In this document: positions 45,651-57,659 of the stretch, one piece after another
Layout of the letters: every line of letters starts with the position of its first letter
Position numbering within the stretch: the first letter of the stretch is position 1
Assembly: GCA_963580285.1 (NCBI GenBank)
Contig: OY757026.1
Location: forward strand, 80,765,817 to 80,829,816
DNA from: Lucinisca nassula
Lineage: Eukaryota; Mollusca; Bivalvia; Lucinida; Lucinidae
DNA: 64,000 nt
Direction: 5' to 3'
Notes under the pieces: generated by a model
What the model was told of the DNA's origin: nothing
The model's input: the letters and a program-made list of their open reading frames with translations, nothing else
Databases searched by the model: none
Program-made: the position numbers and the translations under genes

Positions 45651-46094
45651 CCTGACAGGTGTTCCCATTCCCCATAAAGAAATATTCGGCTACTATTAAA
45701 GAGGGATCAGTCAGGCATGCTGCTATACGAATATTAGACTTAGCATCAGTCTGTGAACCCATGTGCACTTGATCACAGCGGGACTGGCAAAGAATCAGAA
45801 TCTTAAATTCATCGGTAGTAACATGTGCGTGCGCAAGCGACGTTAGGACAACGCATGCGTCTAAGAATACCCTGTAAATTTGCCAGAATATGAGCCGTCT
45901 CATCTAAATCTACACTGTTTGTTATTCCCAAAGCATGTTGTGTTTGGGAGAATGGCCTATTTGCGATGATGGATGCGTGCAACTTTAGAACTAATTCGAA
46001 TTAGCCATTTACTTAAAGACACTCTTAAGGGGAATATGAACGCATTCAGGGGATGCAACTCCTGCAAAAGTATTTTTGTCTCCCATGTCAATAG

Positions 46095-46160
46095 GGGTCA
46101 ACTCTGAAAGGAAAGAATTTGCTCCTCAGGAGCAAATTCTTTCTTTTAAGAGTAGACCCT
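46095..46160. repeat. J-family hairpin
   Basis: GAAAGAATTTGCTCC / GGAGCAAATTCTTTC. A near-perfect copy of the same hairpin is at 60496-60558. Confidence 0.75.
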
Positions 46161-46374
46161 TTTTTCTGGCTTATAGAAAAGCGAACAGGAAGTCCCGAAA
46201 GTTGTCTCCCTTTGAAAAATGGCGCAAAAATCTGCCAGGTGTTCCCATTCCCGTTAAATACCCCGATTATGCCAACCCCAAAACCGCTTTTATGTAAACC
46301 CCAAGTTCCTCAAACTACCCGCATCTCGACAAATTTTTGTAGTCTCAAAGAAAGAAAATGTAGTCTCGAAGAAC

Positions 46375-46669
46375 GGCCCCCGCCCATCGGGGCCTGAAAT
46401 AATTGATGGGCTGCATGATGCTTCCACACAGAGCTGAAACCAACCGCACACGAGTACTGGTAGACCGCTTAGAGGATCTAAGTCTGCCCAGGCAAAGCGA
46501 TGCGAGTCGGCCCGTCCAAACATATAAACCCTATTGGTTTCATTGGGCGACAGGGCTTGAGACGTCGTTTCATCTCAATGTCGGGTAAATGTCCCAAACA
46601 ATTGGGAGCAACGTCTCCAAAATGACCTATACAGTGTTGATGGGGACGTAAAACCTCAAATCAAACAAA
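46375..46669 (+). mobile_element. SINE A, full length
   Basis: GGCCCCCGCCCATCGGGG to CTCAAATCAAACAAAC. Flanks AGTCTCGAAGA and AGTCTCCAAGA form a one-mismatch TSD. Confidence 0.88.
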
Positions 46670-46977
46670 CACAGTCTCCAAGATGCTCGAACCAATGTTC
46701 AACTATAATGTAAGGTGTGCTTTCAAAGGCGACATTCAATTAAATGGGTAATTTGTTCAGCTCATTCTAGTGACAACTCCCGTAAGTAGTAAAACCCTAT
46801 AACATTCTGAGCTCATCCCACCCGCCACTTCCAACACCCGCCCAACCTTGCCGTACACCACGACAGCAGTACGTGACTACTATTGGCAAACCTGCTTCCG
46901 ACTAAAACGAGATCTCTCTGTGAACTTATCCCTGCTGGAGACCTGTTCATTTTGCCTACCATTCAGCCAAGCTGGCA

Positions 46978-47145
46978 AGTTTTGCGGGGTTTTGTGGGAA
47001 AGTAACTGTCCTTTTGGCTTTGCGCTGTTGGTGTTTCCATTAGGGTCTGTTGTTTCATGATTGTATTTCTTTCCCTTTGGTGTCTCTGATAGCAGCTGTG
47101 GCTTAATTGTATCGATTCCTGATCATTGCCTTCACTTCTATTCTA
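46978..47145 (+). mobile_element. F-family fragment
   Basis: TTTTGTGGGAAAGTAACTG to GATTCCTGATCATTGCC. Confidence 0.65.
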
Positions 47146-47681
47146 AAACCATAGACAAGACGTGTTAAAGAGCTCGCAGCGGTCAACCTATGGTGAGACA
47201 GATACCGTTCGGTAGGAGAGTGTTTGCTCATTTCCGTGCGGTTTGCACCTTCAAGGGGGATAATGTGAGACTGTAATCGTTCCTATGGACGAATCTCATG
47301 TGGTATCATAAAGTTACACCATTATGTCTGACACGGCTTCTTGACAATAACGCAGAAAGCAAGCAACATGTAGGAGACGTCATATTTGCGTTTATTTTAC
47401 GTCATGATTTTGCATCGAAGTTAATCCGACGATACTTAAACGGTATGTGCCCATGCAGTCTGCCCTAAATGATTCTTCATCTCAATAAGAATGCAGTCGA
47501 CTTACAACGTTCATACAATAAATTTCCTATATAAAGACTAAATTTGGGACTGTCCCAAAGGTGGTCATCAACTACAGGATACTGATTGTTACACAGAGGA
47601 TGAAAAACTTAAGCCTTTTAAATATGTGTTTAAAGATGAATAATTTTTAAATTTAGCTTGCCTTTACAGAGGAATTGGTTG

Positions 47682-47975
47682 CCCCCACCCACCGGGCGGC
47701 TTGAAAGAAATAGATTTGGCTACATGGTGCTTCCACGCAGAGCTGAAAACGACCACGAGTACTGGCAAAGTGCTCATTAGGACTAAATCTGCCCAGGCAA
47801 AGGGTAGCGAGTTGGACCGTTCAGGCATAGTAATCTATTGGTTTCATTGGGTGGCGGGGCTTGAGATGTCATTTCATCTCAATGTCAGGCGAGAGTCCAA
47901 CAAAATTGGAAACATTAGTCTCCAAAATGACCTTAGTAGTGTTGGTGGGGACGTTAAACCTCAATTCAAATAAAC
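47682..47975 (+). mobile_element. SINE A, diverged
   Basis: CCCCCACCCACCGGGCGGC to CCTCAATTCAAATAAAC. Confidence 0.82.
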
Positions 47976-48192
47976 TAACAAAGAGATGCATTTTACAGTT
48001 AGTCTGAAGATGATGTTAACACAAGTGTCATTATAGAGCTACTGAACAATAACTAGTTTGTAATGTACACGGTATGTGTTCATGCCATCAGGGGAAGCGC
48101 AGCCTACAGGTATGGTGGCCTGCGGTTTGGCAGTTCTCCACAGGGTCACATAGTTCTAGTAAGATTTGTACAGACTTTGGGCACATCATTAC

Positions 48193-48510
48193 AATAACAC
48201 GCCCGTGCGACATAGTGTATTTTTTCACATCTCCAAAATGGCTACTTTTCTGATGAAAATCCATGATACTTTCTTATTTATACTGCAAACATAGGTTGTG
48301 GGTGCTCGTAGGACCGCCTCATTGAGGCGGTTCTCATTGAGGCGGTTCTAACGAGTACCCACAATCTATGTTTTAGAGCAGAAATACGAAAAATAATGTT
48401 CACCCCTTAAACCCCAGTTTTCTCTATTTAAAGTGGGGTTTAAGGGAGTGTGTGTGTGTGTGTGTGGGGGGGGTGCTCATTTCACGGACTTGTCAACGTA
48501 ATGTACACGA
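48193..48510. mobile_element. P-family MITE with a doubled centre
   Basis: GAGGCGGTTCTCATTGAGGCGGTTC shows a partial duplication of the right half of the central stem. A (GT)n/G-run lies at 48450-48472. Confidence 0.78.
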
Positions 48511-48687
48511 ACAACGGTTGTTTGAGATTGGGTCACGTGAAGTGAACTCTATTTATACAATGTTTTGAGAGGGTGACACCTTCAGCTCAGACTGCTATTC
48601 TACCAAGTAGCCCTCTTTAATTAAACAAACGAACTAAACATAAAAGACAACATAAAACTAAACACTACATATGTAACAAGCATATAT

Positions 48688-48747
48688 AGAGAGCAAAACA
48701 GTTTTAGCTTTGTGCTACCACACAAAGCTGAAACTGTTTTGCTCTCT
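48688..48747. repeat. Near-perfect hairpin
   Basis: AGAGAGCAAAACAGTTTTAG pairs with CTGAAACTGTTTTGCTCTCT over a short loop. Confidence 0.8.
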
Positions 48748-48967
48748 AAATTAAGATCACCAGAGCTCAGTTTGAAACCTTTTTTCTTTATACAGTGAAA
48801 TTCCGCTGTGAAGACCACCTAAAATTAAGACTAATTCTGCTTTAAAAACTTATTTAGTAGGTTGCAGCTATTCTTTCTTGGTGTTTTGTGAATGAAGTGT
48901 CCTCTGATCAGAGACCACCTTTGGGACTGTTCAAAAGTGGTCTTAAAGACCACTTTTGATTAGAAAC

Positions 48968-49142
48968 TTCCGTGTTGTAGTCGTTATGCTATACGCCTTG
49001 TAAACCAGGGGTCGCAGGAGCCGGCGATCTCGGGCTTCTCCAGACTTTCGGATGAGTCTTTAAACCGAGGTCCCGTCTCCGTATGGCCTTAGCTGTTGGT
49101 GAGACGTAAAACACAAACCACTCACTCACTCACTCACTCACC
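48968..49142 (+). mobile_element. tRNA-type SINE (SINE B) with (CTCA)n tail
   Basis: Degenerate tRNA-like head (TGTTGTAGTCGTTATGC), then GTCTCCGTATGGCCTTAGC, GACGTAAAACACAAACC and (CTCA)5. Similar in layout to the molluscan V-SINE family RUDI, which I name only as a candidate. Confidence 0.7.
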
Positions 49143-49371
49143 ACTTATTGTATTTCAATATTGTTCGGTAAGTATTGCTTATAATGTTCACAGTTAGTAT
49201 TAATAAAAGATATTGCCAAAATGGCATTTTTTTTAGTTTCTCCTGTAAAATTTGAAAGAAAAATGAAGCTATAATAGTTTCTCACCAAACCTCGAAATGA
49301 GTACATATGGCTTTTCATTCGTGTTGAAGCCCTTCATTGAACAGACGGTCCTTTTTAGATGCATTAAGGCA

Positions 49372-49590
49372 AACACGCTTATATAATTTTGACCCCCTTG
49401 AACCCCACTTTTATATAGTAAAACTGGGGTTTACAGAGGTAAACCAATTTTTTTTCTTATTTCGACTCTAAAATATACATTGTGGGTACTCGTTAGAACC
49501 GCCTTAATAAGTACAAATTTTCATCTTAAAATTTTCGTTTTAAAGAATTAAAGTTCACAATGAATTTGTATAGACGTGATTTCGGAATGC
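49372..49590. mobile_element. P-family MITE, partial
   Basis: AAACACGCTTATATAATTTT to GTATAGACGTGATTTCGG; the centre is deleted to AGAACCGCCTTAAT. Confidence 0.7.
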
Positions 49591-49924
49591 AATGATTTCA
49601 AAAGAGTACTGTTTTAACGGATAGCGATATTTTTCATGGCATGGTAGCGATTAGCAGAAAACATCTTGACTTTCTAATGTATATTTATAAAGGTTAATTA
49701 CTCTATTCGGAAGATCGTGGATAAGCTAAAAATAAAATTATTTCTTGGCTTCGTGGAATGATCTAATTACCCAAAAAACTAAAATAGCCCAGACAAGATT
49801 TTTTCCAAGCTAACAAGTTTCAAGAATATTATTACGCAAAGAAAATTCGGTCAACTTACATGTACTGTTCAGATAATTGCGTTCGAACAAGTCGTGTCCA
49901 GCGAAAATGGAGGAACTTGCATGA

Positions 49925-50500
49925 TTGTTCATGTATTATTGAATTTATTAAACGAGTTGGGGAAAATGGATAAAATGAGAGGCTTCCCTTTTCAGCAACG
50001 AGTTTAATAAATTTTGTAATACATGAACACGAAAGCAAGATTACATATTATCACATGACGTCGCGTCTGAGAGTGTAATAACGCCATGTATTATTTTCGA
50101 TAATCCACTAGTGGATTAAATATGCAAATTAGCTAGATACGTCCCGTAACGTTACATGTACGACGTCCTTAACGACGTCGCGTTTACTAATGTCGGAATT
50201 GTGACATTTTTGTAAATAATCGTGAATAAAATGCGTTTTAAATGTCATATGATAAATAGAATCTTGCATTCGAGCTCGTGTATTATTGAATCCATCAAAC
50301 GCGTTGAGGAAAAGGGATAAAATGCTCAGCAAAGCCTCGCATTTTATCCCTTTTCCTCAACTCGTTTAATAAATTCAATAATACATGAGCACTCATGCAT
50401 GTAAGATCCTCTATTTATCATATGCAAGAGCACATTAGAATTGATGGCATTTAAAACGCATTTAATTCCCGACTTTTGTACAAATAACTACGACGTCGTG
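49925..50500. mobile_element. G-family MITE, two inverted half copies
   Basis: TGTATTATTGAATTTATTAA hairpins at both ends (49928-50030 and 50278-50390) around the AATCCACTAGTGGATTAAAT segment. Confidence 0.72.
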
Positions 50501-50797
50501 CTCCCCCGTCCATCGGGGCTTGGAGAAATAGTTTGGGCTGCATGTTGCTTCCACGCCGAGCTGAAACCGACCAAACATGAGTACTGGTAAACCGCTTAGA
50601 GGATGTAAGCCTGCCCAGCCAAAATGTTACGAATCGGACCGTCCCAGTATTTAAACCATTTTGGTTTGTTTGGACAGTAGGTCCTGAGATGTCATTTCAT
50701 CTCAATGCCGGCTAAAAGTCCCACAAAATTAGAAGCAACGTCTCCAAAATGACGTAAATTGTGTTGACGGGGACGTAAAACCTCAATTCAAACAAAC
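50501..50797 (+). mobile_element. SINE A, full length, inserted in a G MITE
   Basis: CTCCCCCGTCCATCGGGGC to CCTCAATTCAAACAAAC. ACGACGTC-type G-family sequence lies on both sides. Confidence 0.85.
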
Positions 50798-50892
50798 TAA
50801 AAGACGACGTCTTTCAGGACGTCGTAGGGACTAATTTTCGTATTTGATCCACTAGACGATAACCGAATTTAATACATGGCATTATAACATTC

Positions 50893-50942
50893 TTAATGAG
50901 TGAGTGTTTGAGTTTTACGTCTCACCAACAGCATAGGTCATA
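50893..50942 (-). mobile_element. SINE B 3' stub
   Basis: TGAGTGAGTGTTTGAGTTTT to CAACAGCATAGGTCAT. Confidence 0.7.
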
Positions 50943-51020
50943 TTCTTCTTATTTCTGCTCAAAACATGGGTTGTGGGAACTCGTAAGACGAGTAGCAACA
51001 ATTTGTTTGAGCAGAAATAA

Positions 51021-53512
51021 GAAACAAGAGGCCCATGGGCCACTATGCTCACCAGAGCTCAGGTGGGCACTGCCCAATGACAGCCATGTACATGTATTTT
51101 AACATGACATCATTTTAATCTACCAATTAAAAAGTCTCCCAAATGAACCCCTATATCCAAATGAGCATCCATCTGGACTCAGTATCTAAAACATTAGGCC
51201 TTTTATTAAGTAGAGGGTGTAGCGCATGGACCCAAAGGAGCCCTGGCTGGTATCACTAAATGCATCTTATCATAAGGAATAAGAATAAATATTGTGTAAA
51301 AGTGGGGATCTGTATACCAGAGTTATAAGGCCTCTTAAGCGGTAGAGGGGTTGGGGCATGTCCTGTTGATCCCAGGAAAACCCAAGATTGTTGTCCCTAT
51401 AAGGACCAAGAATATATATATATATATGGTTTATGGGTGGGAATCTGAATGGTTTCTGATATATGAGGCCCTTCTATGACGTGGAGAGGAGAGGAATGTC
51501 CCAAGCGACCCCCAAGTGGGTGTGCTATTGATAAAGAACAAGAACATATATGATTATGGGGTGGGGATTCGAGCGGTTTCTGAAATATATGGCCTTTTAA
51601 AGTGGAGGGGCGGGGCGCATTGCCGTAGCACAAAGTGACCCCCAGGTTGGTGTGACTGAACGGGTCTTATCATAAGGAACAAGAATATTATAGTTTATGG
51701 GTGGGGATCTGAATGATTTCTGAGATATATGGCTTTTAATGAAGTAAAGCAGTGGGGCATGACCCAGACAGTCCGGATGACTCCCAAGCTATATATAGTG
51801 TTATTTGAATGTGTCTTATCACAAAGAAGATAATTATATATGGTTTAGGGGTGGGGCTCCGAACAGTTTCTGTTCCTTTTGTATAGCCTTTTGTGAAGTG
51901 GTGGGGTGGGGCAAGGCCCTGGCTTCGCCCTGAAGACATCCAGGTTGACGTCAATGAATGTGTCTAATCATAAGGACAACAATATATATGGTTAGGGGTG
52001 GGGATCTGTAAGGTTTCCAAGATATTGGGTCTTTAATGAAATGAAGGGGTGGGGCACGATTCCGGCACATCCTGGGGGACCCCCAGGGTAGAGTCAATGA
52101 ATGCGTCATATCATAAGAAACAAGAATATATAAGGTTTTGGGGTGGGGATCTGAATGGTTTCTGAGATAAATGGCCTTTGTGAAGTGGAGGGGTGGGGCA
52201 AGGTCTCAGCACACCCAGGAAGACCCCCCAAATTGGTGTCAATGAATGAATGAGTCTCTTCATAAGAAACAAGAATATATAGGGTTTAGGGGTGGGGATC
52301 TGTAAGGTTTCCAAGATATTGGGTCTTTTATGAAATGGGAGGGGTGGGGCATGACTCCGGCACAAGCCGGGGGACCCCAAGGTTGATGTCACTGAATGCG
52401 TCTTATCATAATGAACAAGAATATATATGGTTTTGGGGTGGGGATCTAAATGGTTTCTGAGATATATGGCCTTTTGTGAAGAAGAAGGGGTGGGCCAAGG
52501 CCCAGGCACACCCCGTGAGACCCCCAAGTTGGTGTCAGTGAATGTATATTTTCATAAGGAACAAGAATATATATGGTTTAGGGGTGGGGATCTGTAAGGT
52601 TTCCAAGATATTGGGCCTTTTATGGAATGGAGGGGGTGGGGCATGACCCCGGCACGTACCGGGGGACCCCCAGGTTGGTGTCACTGAATGCATCTTATCA
52701 TAAGGAACAAGAATATATATGGTTTTGGGGTGGGGATCTAGATGGTTTCCGAGTTATATGGCCTTTTATGAAGTGGAGGGGGTGGGGCATGGCCCCGGCT
52801 TAACCTGGGGGACCCCCATGTTGGCATTAAAGCATATGGCTGAGAGACATTTAATCAAGGAACATTTCTATAATGTTTTGTCAAAATATCTGCAATAACT
52901 TGGCAGCAGATGCCATTTTTCAATTTTCCCCATTATAAGTCTATTGAAAATCTAAGTTGCCATAGCAACAAAACTAAAGAGCCGAATTTCATAAAAAACA
53001 CAAAACCTGTAAAGGCAAATATGGTGAATATTTTCATAAACTCTCAGCCTCATAGAGCATACGGTTCCTGAGGAGATGATTTTTTAAGTATTTTTTTTTC
53101 TATTTTTTTTTCAATTTGGTTTCCATGGCAACCAATACAAATGAGCAGTAGGCCTAAAATCATATGACAGATAGTAGATTGCCTAAGGAATATTTCTATG
53201 AAAGTTTTGTCAAAATATCTGCAGCTGCTTGGCAGTAAATGCCAATTTTTGATTTTCCCCATTATAAGTCTATGGGAGCTCTAAGTTGCTATAGCAACCA
53301 AACTAATGGGCCAATTTTCATAAAAAACACAAACTTTCAATCCCCCAGCCCAAGGATGCTACAGATGAAATTTGGACTCAATCGGCCCAGTGGCTTCAGA
53401 GGAGATGTCGTTTGAAAATGTTAACGCCAGACGACGACGACGACGACGACAACGACGGACAACTGCCTATCCTATAAGCTCCCCCGGAGCCTTTGGCTCT
53501 GGTGAGCTAAAA
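51021..53512 (+). mobile_element. About 2.5-kb array-bearing transposon inserted in a P MITE
   Basis: Left end ACAAGAGGCCCATGGGCC (palindrome 51030-51041). Right end GGAGCCTTTGGCTCTGGTGA, then GCTAAAA. Left flank GAGCAGAAATAAGAAA and right flank AAATATGTACACCCCTCTAA are the two halves of one P MITE. The interior has 148-bp units, then CCATTATAAGTCTATGG blocks and (GAC)n. No transposase. Confidence 0.75.
51200..52830 (+). repeat. Tandem array of about 148-bp units
   Basis: About 11 units of AACAAGAATATATATGGTTT, GGGGTGGGGATCTG and GGGGGACCCCCAGGTTGGTG. One stray unit is at 60725-60845. Confidence 0.9.
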
Positions 53513-53850
53513 ATATGTACACCCCTCTAAACCCAAGTTTTACTGTATAAAGAGAGAGTTTATGCATACTCGTTTGCGGAAAATGCACGCAAAACATCAC
53601 ATTATCAAGCGCGTGTAATGAACATTCCTCAAAACCCACTTTATATAGAGAAAACTGCGGTTTACAGGGGTATACTTTATTTGTTTTATTTCTGCTCCAA
53701 TACATAGGTTGTATGTACTCGTTAGAACCGCGATCCCACAATCAATATTTGGGAACAAATGAGATAAAATTTAACAAATTTTCTTCAAATTCACCATTTC
53801 TTAAATTTGTAAGAACGCACATTGACTCACAGGTGTGTTATCGTAATTAA
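53513..53850. mobile_element. P-family MITE, right part after the array-element insertion
   Basis: Continues the copy begun at 50945-51020 and overlaps a second degraded copy with GGGGTATACTTTATTTG. Confidence 0.65.
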
Positions 53851-54504
53851 AACAAGATGTGTATAAAATACGAACATGTCCCCGGGTCATTTTTAGCTCG
53901 GCTGTTTTCGAAGAAAACGACAATGTATTGTCATAACTCTGGTGTCGTCTGCGTCGTCGTCGTGCAAAAACTTGGACATTTTGTAATATCTCTGTCATTA
54001 CTGAACATATTTACTTGAAACTCGGACTAGTTGTTCATTATGAAAAGGGGATCTCATACCAATAGGTGAGGTAACCCATAAAAATATTTTGGCGCAGTTT
54101 GCCCCTTTTTCGACATAGAATTTTTACAGCTGAGCGTTGGCACCCGCATGCGGTGCTATTGTTTTCTTTAAAGTAGGTAACAGGTAAAGATCACAGGTCA
54201 AACATTTTTGCATGAGCGGAATGTCCCAACATGGTCTATCTCAAACGCTTCAAAAATGATTACCAACCAACAAACCAACTAACCAACCAAGCAACAAACA
54301 GACAGGCCAAAACAATATGTCTCCCTATCGCTACCGGGGACACCAAATCAGAGAAAAATAAGGACCTTTTTCTCATGAGTCCGGTCATTTTGTTACCTCA
54401 AATTTGGACAGTCAACCCTCTTTATACCGACATTCGTTATAACGGCAAAACTCGCTATAACGACAATTTGGTTGAAACGCCTATATCGAATCCATAGTCA
54501 ATGC

Positions 54505-54645
54505 ATATTTTTGGAATCTAATGCTCCAAGAAACAAATGTTATAGACATTTGTTAGAATCGCCTCACAGAGGCGATTCTAACCAATGTCCATTACATTTG
54601 TTTTCTAACAAATGTCCATTACAATTGTTTCTTGGAGTGATCAAG
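54505..54645. mobile_element. P-like palindrome
   Basis: AGAATCGCCTCACAGAGGCGATTCT centre (split at the loop) with AAGAAACAAATGTTATAGAC arms. Confidence 0.65.
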
Positions 54646-54690
54646 GTGTGTAGGCCCTTTCTCACCCATTAAACTCATAACTGGGAATAT

Positions 54691-54993
54691 TTTGTTTGCT
54701 TGAATTGAGGTTTAACGTTCCCGTCAACACTGTATACTAGGTCATTTTGGAGACGTTGCTTCCAATTTTGTGGGACTTTTATCCGCCATTGAAATAAAAT
54801 GATATCTAAAATCCTGTCGCCCAGTAAAAGCAAAACGGTTTATAAGCATGGACGGTCCTACTCGCATCGATTTGCCTGGGCAGGCTTAGATCCTCTAAGC
54901 GGATTACCAATGCTCGTGTGTGGTCGGTTTCAGCTCTGTGTGGTAGGATCATGTAGCCCATCTATTTCTTCAAGCCTCGGTGGGCGGGGGGGG
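54691..54993 (-). mobile_element. SINE A, full length, next to a G-run
   Basis: TTTGTTTGCTTGAATTGAGG to CAAGCCTCGGTGGGC, then a G-rich tract to about 55015. Confidence 0.85.
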
Positions 54994-55221
54994 GGGGGTT
55001 GGGGGGTGAGGGGGTGGCGAAGACAAATTCTTTATAACGACACTATATTGGAGAACAAATACTATCGTTATAACGAGGGTCATCTGTATGACAAAACGTT
55101 ATTCAGGGTAAACATAAATATCCAAGGCCACCAGCGAAAGTTATAAAAAAGGTACATCAAAATACTGGTTATCACCTTTATCCAAAGTCATAGATTCAGT
55201 TATACGAATATCTCTCCTTAG

Positions 55222-55375
55222 AAGCCTCCGTGGCGTAGTGGTTATGCTTCATGTACTCGCCTCATAAACAAGGGATCATGGGTTCGATCCCACGCCTCGG
55301 ATAAGGCTCAAAACCGCTTTTCTGTCTCCGTATGACCTTAGCTGTTGGTAGGACTTAAATCTCAAACGCACATTT
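55222..55375 (+). mobile_element. tRNA-headed SINE (SINE B), best head
   Basis: CCTCCGTGGCGTAGTGGTTA (A box) and GGGTTCGATCCCACGCCTCG (B box) form a clear tRNA-like head. The body CTGTCTCCGTATGACCTTAG then matches 49070-49120. Confidence 0.8.
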
Positions 55376-55407
55376 ATCATATGACGTCGCGTCTGAGAGT
55401 GTAATTA

Positions 55408-55535
55408 AGAAATGAAATTTATTTTTCTGCAGTTCATGGAAGTATGAACGCAGTGGGTCGCGTGCAAAGTAAGCTAGCGACCCACTGTCGTTCATATTTT
55501 CATGAAAAGCAGAAAAATTAAGTTTATTAGGGCCC
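55408..55535. repeat. Long hairpin
   Basis: TTAATTTTTC-type arms pair around AACGCAGTGGGTCGC / GCGACCCACTG. Followed at 55565-55620 by a (GTCT/GTCC)n tract. Confidence 0.65.
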
Positions 55536-55959
55536 CGCACTGAAAGTGTGGGTGCCCTATAGTAATCACTCTGTCCGTCCATCCGTCTGTCTGTCTGTCT
55601 GTCTGTCCGTCTGTCCGTCCACAAATTTTTTTCCTACTCCTCTGATAGCGCTGCCGGGGCCCTAGTCAGTTTCACTGACAGCTCTAGTTTTTTATATTTA
55701 CATTATTTGCCCCTCATCACTGGGCTAAAATGCTTGTAAGGCAAACTTTTAAAGCTAAAATCAGTTACACGCTGTTTTTCTACAGAGGGCGGAGCAGCGT
55801 TGACGTCGTCAACGCCCGCCTAGTAGAGAACAATGGTTTAGAATGACGTCATTTAACGTCACTGAAAATCATGTGATTCGATGCGTTCATGGAAGTATGA
55901 ACGCAATTGTTTTCTATAGGATTACATTAGACTTTACACTGGAAATGTAAATATTAACG

Positions 55960-56590
55960 CCATGTAATATTTTCGATAAACCACTAGTGGATTAAATATG
56001 CAAATTAGCTAGATACGTCCCGTAACGTTACATGTATGACGTCCTTAACGACGTCGCGTTTACTAATGGCGGAAGCCCCCGCCCATAGGGGCTTGAAGAA
56101 ATATATGGGCTGCATGATGCTTCCACGCAGAGCTGAAGCCGGCCCGCACACTAGTACTGGTAAACCGCTTAGAGGATCTAAGCCTGTCCAGGAACCGCGG
56201 TGCGAGGCGGACCGTCCATGCTAATAAACCCTATTGGTTTCATTGGGCGACAGGGCTTGAGATGTCATTTCATCTCAATGTCGAGTAAAAGTCCCACAAA
56301 ACTGGAAGCAACGTCTCCAAAATGACCTTTACAGTGTTGACGGGGACGTTAAACCTCAAATCAAACAAAACTAATGGCGGAATATTGATATTTTTGTAAA
56401 CAATCGAGAATAAAATGCGTTTTAAATGTCATATTTTAAATAGAATCTTGCATTCGTACTCATGTATTATTGAATTTATTAAACTCGTTGAGGAAAAGGG
56501 ATAAAATGCTCGGCAAAGCCTCGCATTTTATCCCTTTTCCTCAACTCGTTTAATAAATTCAATAATACATGAATACTCATGTAAGATCCT
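55960..56590. mobile_element. G-family MITE interrupted by SINE A
   Basis: AACCACTAGTGGATTAAATA, then GTTTACTAATGGCGGAA, the SINE, then TATTGATATTTTTG and the terminal TGTATTATTGAATTTATT hairpin (56463-56575). Confidence 0.85.
56075..56369 (+). mobile_element. SINE A, full length, perfect 13-bp TSD
   Basis: ACTAATGGCGGAA at 56062-56074 and 56370-56382. The 295-bp body is very close to the 25016 copy, so probably young. Confidence 0.93.
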
Positions 56591-56692
56591 CTATGATGAT
56601 CTCTCTTTATCCCGAATTGTTTATTATGATCCATCTAGCAGTGAATCTGATTGTTTAACCCTTGTCCTGCTGAGCCCGGATATGCCTTATCT

Positions 56693-56768
56693 TTCAAACA
56701 ATGTAGATCCAGATCAGATAGCTTCTAAAGAAGCCATCTGATCTGGATCTTCATTGTTTGTCATTCAG
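56693..56768. repeat. H-family hairpin, best copy
   Basis: CAAACAATG...AGATCCAGATCAGAT pairs with ATCTGATCTGGATCT...CATTGTTTG. Confidence 0.8.
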
Positions 56769-56874
56769 TTTCTGAATTTGTTGCAATAATTTGCATCAAG
56801 TAATCTGATTGGTTTATATTCAGTAGTGGGTGTGGCAGATATAAATATTCAGCAGGACAAGGGTTAAAGTAACA

Positions 56875-57320
56875 TCACGTAAACAAAATAGAAGTGAAGG
56901 CAATGATCAGGAATGGATACAAAAGCTCCCAGGAATGACACCAAAGGGAAAGAAACACAAACATAATAGAAACATCAATAGCGGAAAGCCAAAAGGACAG
57001 TTACAATGCACTTTCCCACAGAATGGCCAACTGGCCATCTAAAACAAAATAATATAAGCGAAACACACACTCAAAGACACACCATAACAAAAATAAACCG
57101 CGAAAGAAGAACCGCATTGGAACGGTCAGTGAAACGAATTCCACTGGGGTGGCTTAAATCGATTTTACACAGCTGCAATCCTGGCCCTTACTTCCGTCGT
57201 GGTTTAGATAAATAAATTGTTCACTCCGCATAAAAGCCTCCTAACTCATCAGTGCAATATCTCCGAGAACACAAAAATCAAACAACTGAAGAGAAACAAC
57301 GGTGAGGACTCGACAGCATC
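56875..57320 (-). mobile_element. F-family repeat
   Basis: ATAGAAGTGAAGGCAATGATC to GTGAGGACTCGACAGC, reverse orientation. A further piece at 57597-57660 resumes after a P MITE inserted at 57318-57590. Confidence 0.75.
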
Positions 57321-57590
57321 ACGAAAACACGCATATATAATTTTGACCCCCTTGGACCCCACATTTATATAGTAAAACTGGGGTTTCCGGGAGTGTATCT
57401 TATTTTTCTTATTTCTGCTCTAAAATATAGATTGCGTTAGAATCGCCTCGATGAGGCGGTTCGAACGAGTGCCCACAATCTATATTTGGTGCAGAAATAA
57501 GAAAAATATCACAATTTTTCAGCATAAAATGTTCATTTTTTCAGCGATAAAGGTGGCAATGTATTTGTATAGGCGTGTTTGCGTAATGGC
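57318..57590. mobile_element. P-family MITE inserted in an F repeat
   Basis: TCACGAAAACACGCATATAT to GTATAGGCGTGTTTGCGTAA with centre AATCGCCTCGATGAGGCGGTT. F sequence (CGACAGCA before, ACCACTGAAATGCTGG after) is interrupted. Confidence 0.85.
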
Positions 57591-57659
57591 AAAAAACCAC
57601 TGAAATGCTGGAGCAAAAGAAAACCAACAGTCAGACTCCGATGGGCCAGACCAGAGACA

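Noticed and set aside
45634..45903. 89-residue minus-strand ORF as a gene
   Set aside because: No recognisable domain; the GGTGTTCCCATTCCC segment recurs at 46238, so it is part of a repeat.
51397..52527. Pro/His-rich minus-strand ORFs
   Set aside because: They arise from the 148-bp array, repeat once per unit and are broken at random.
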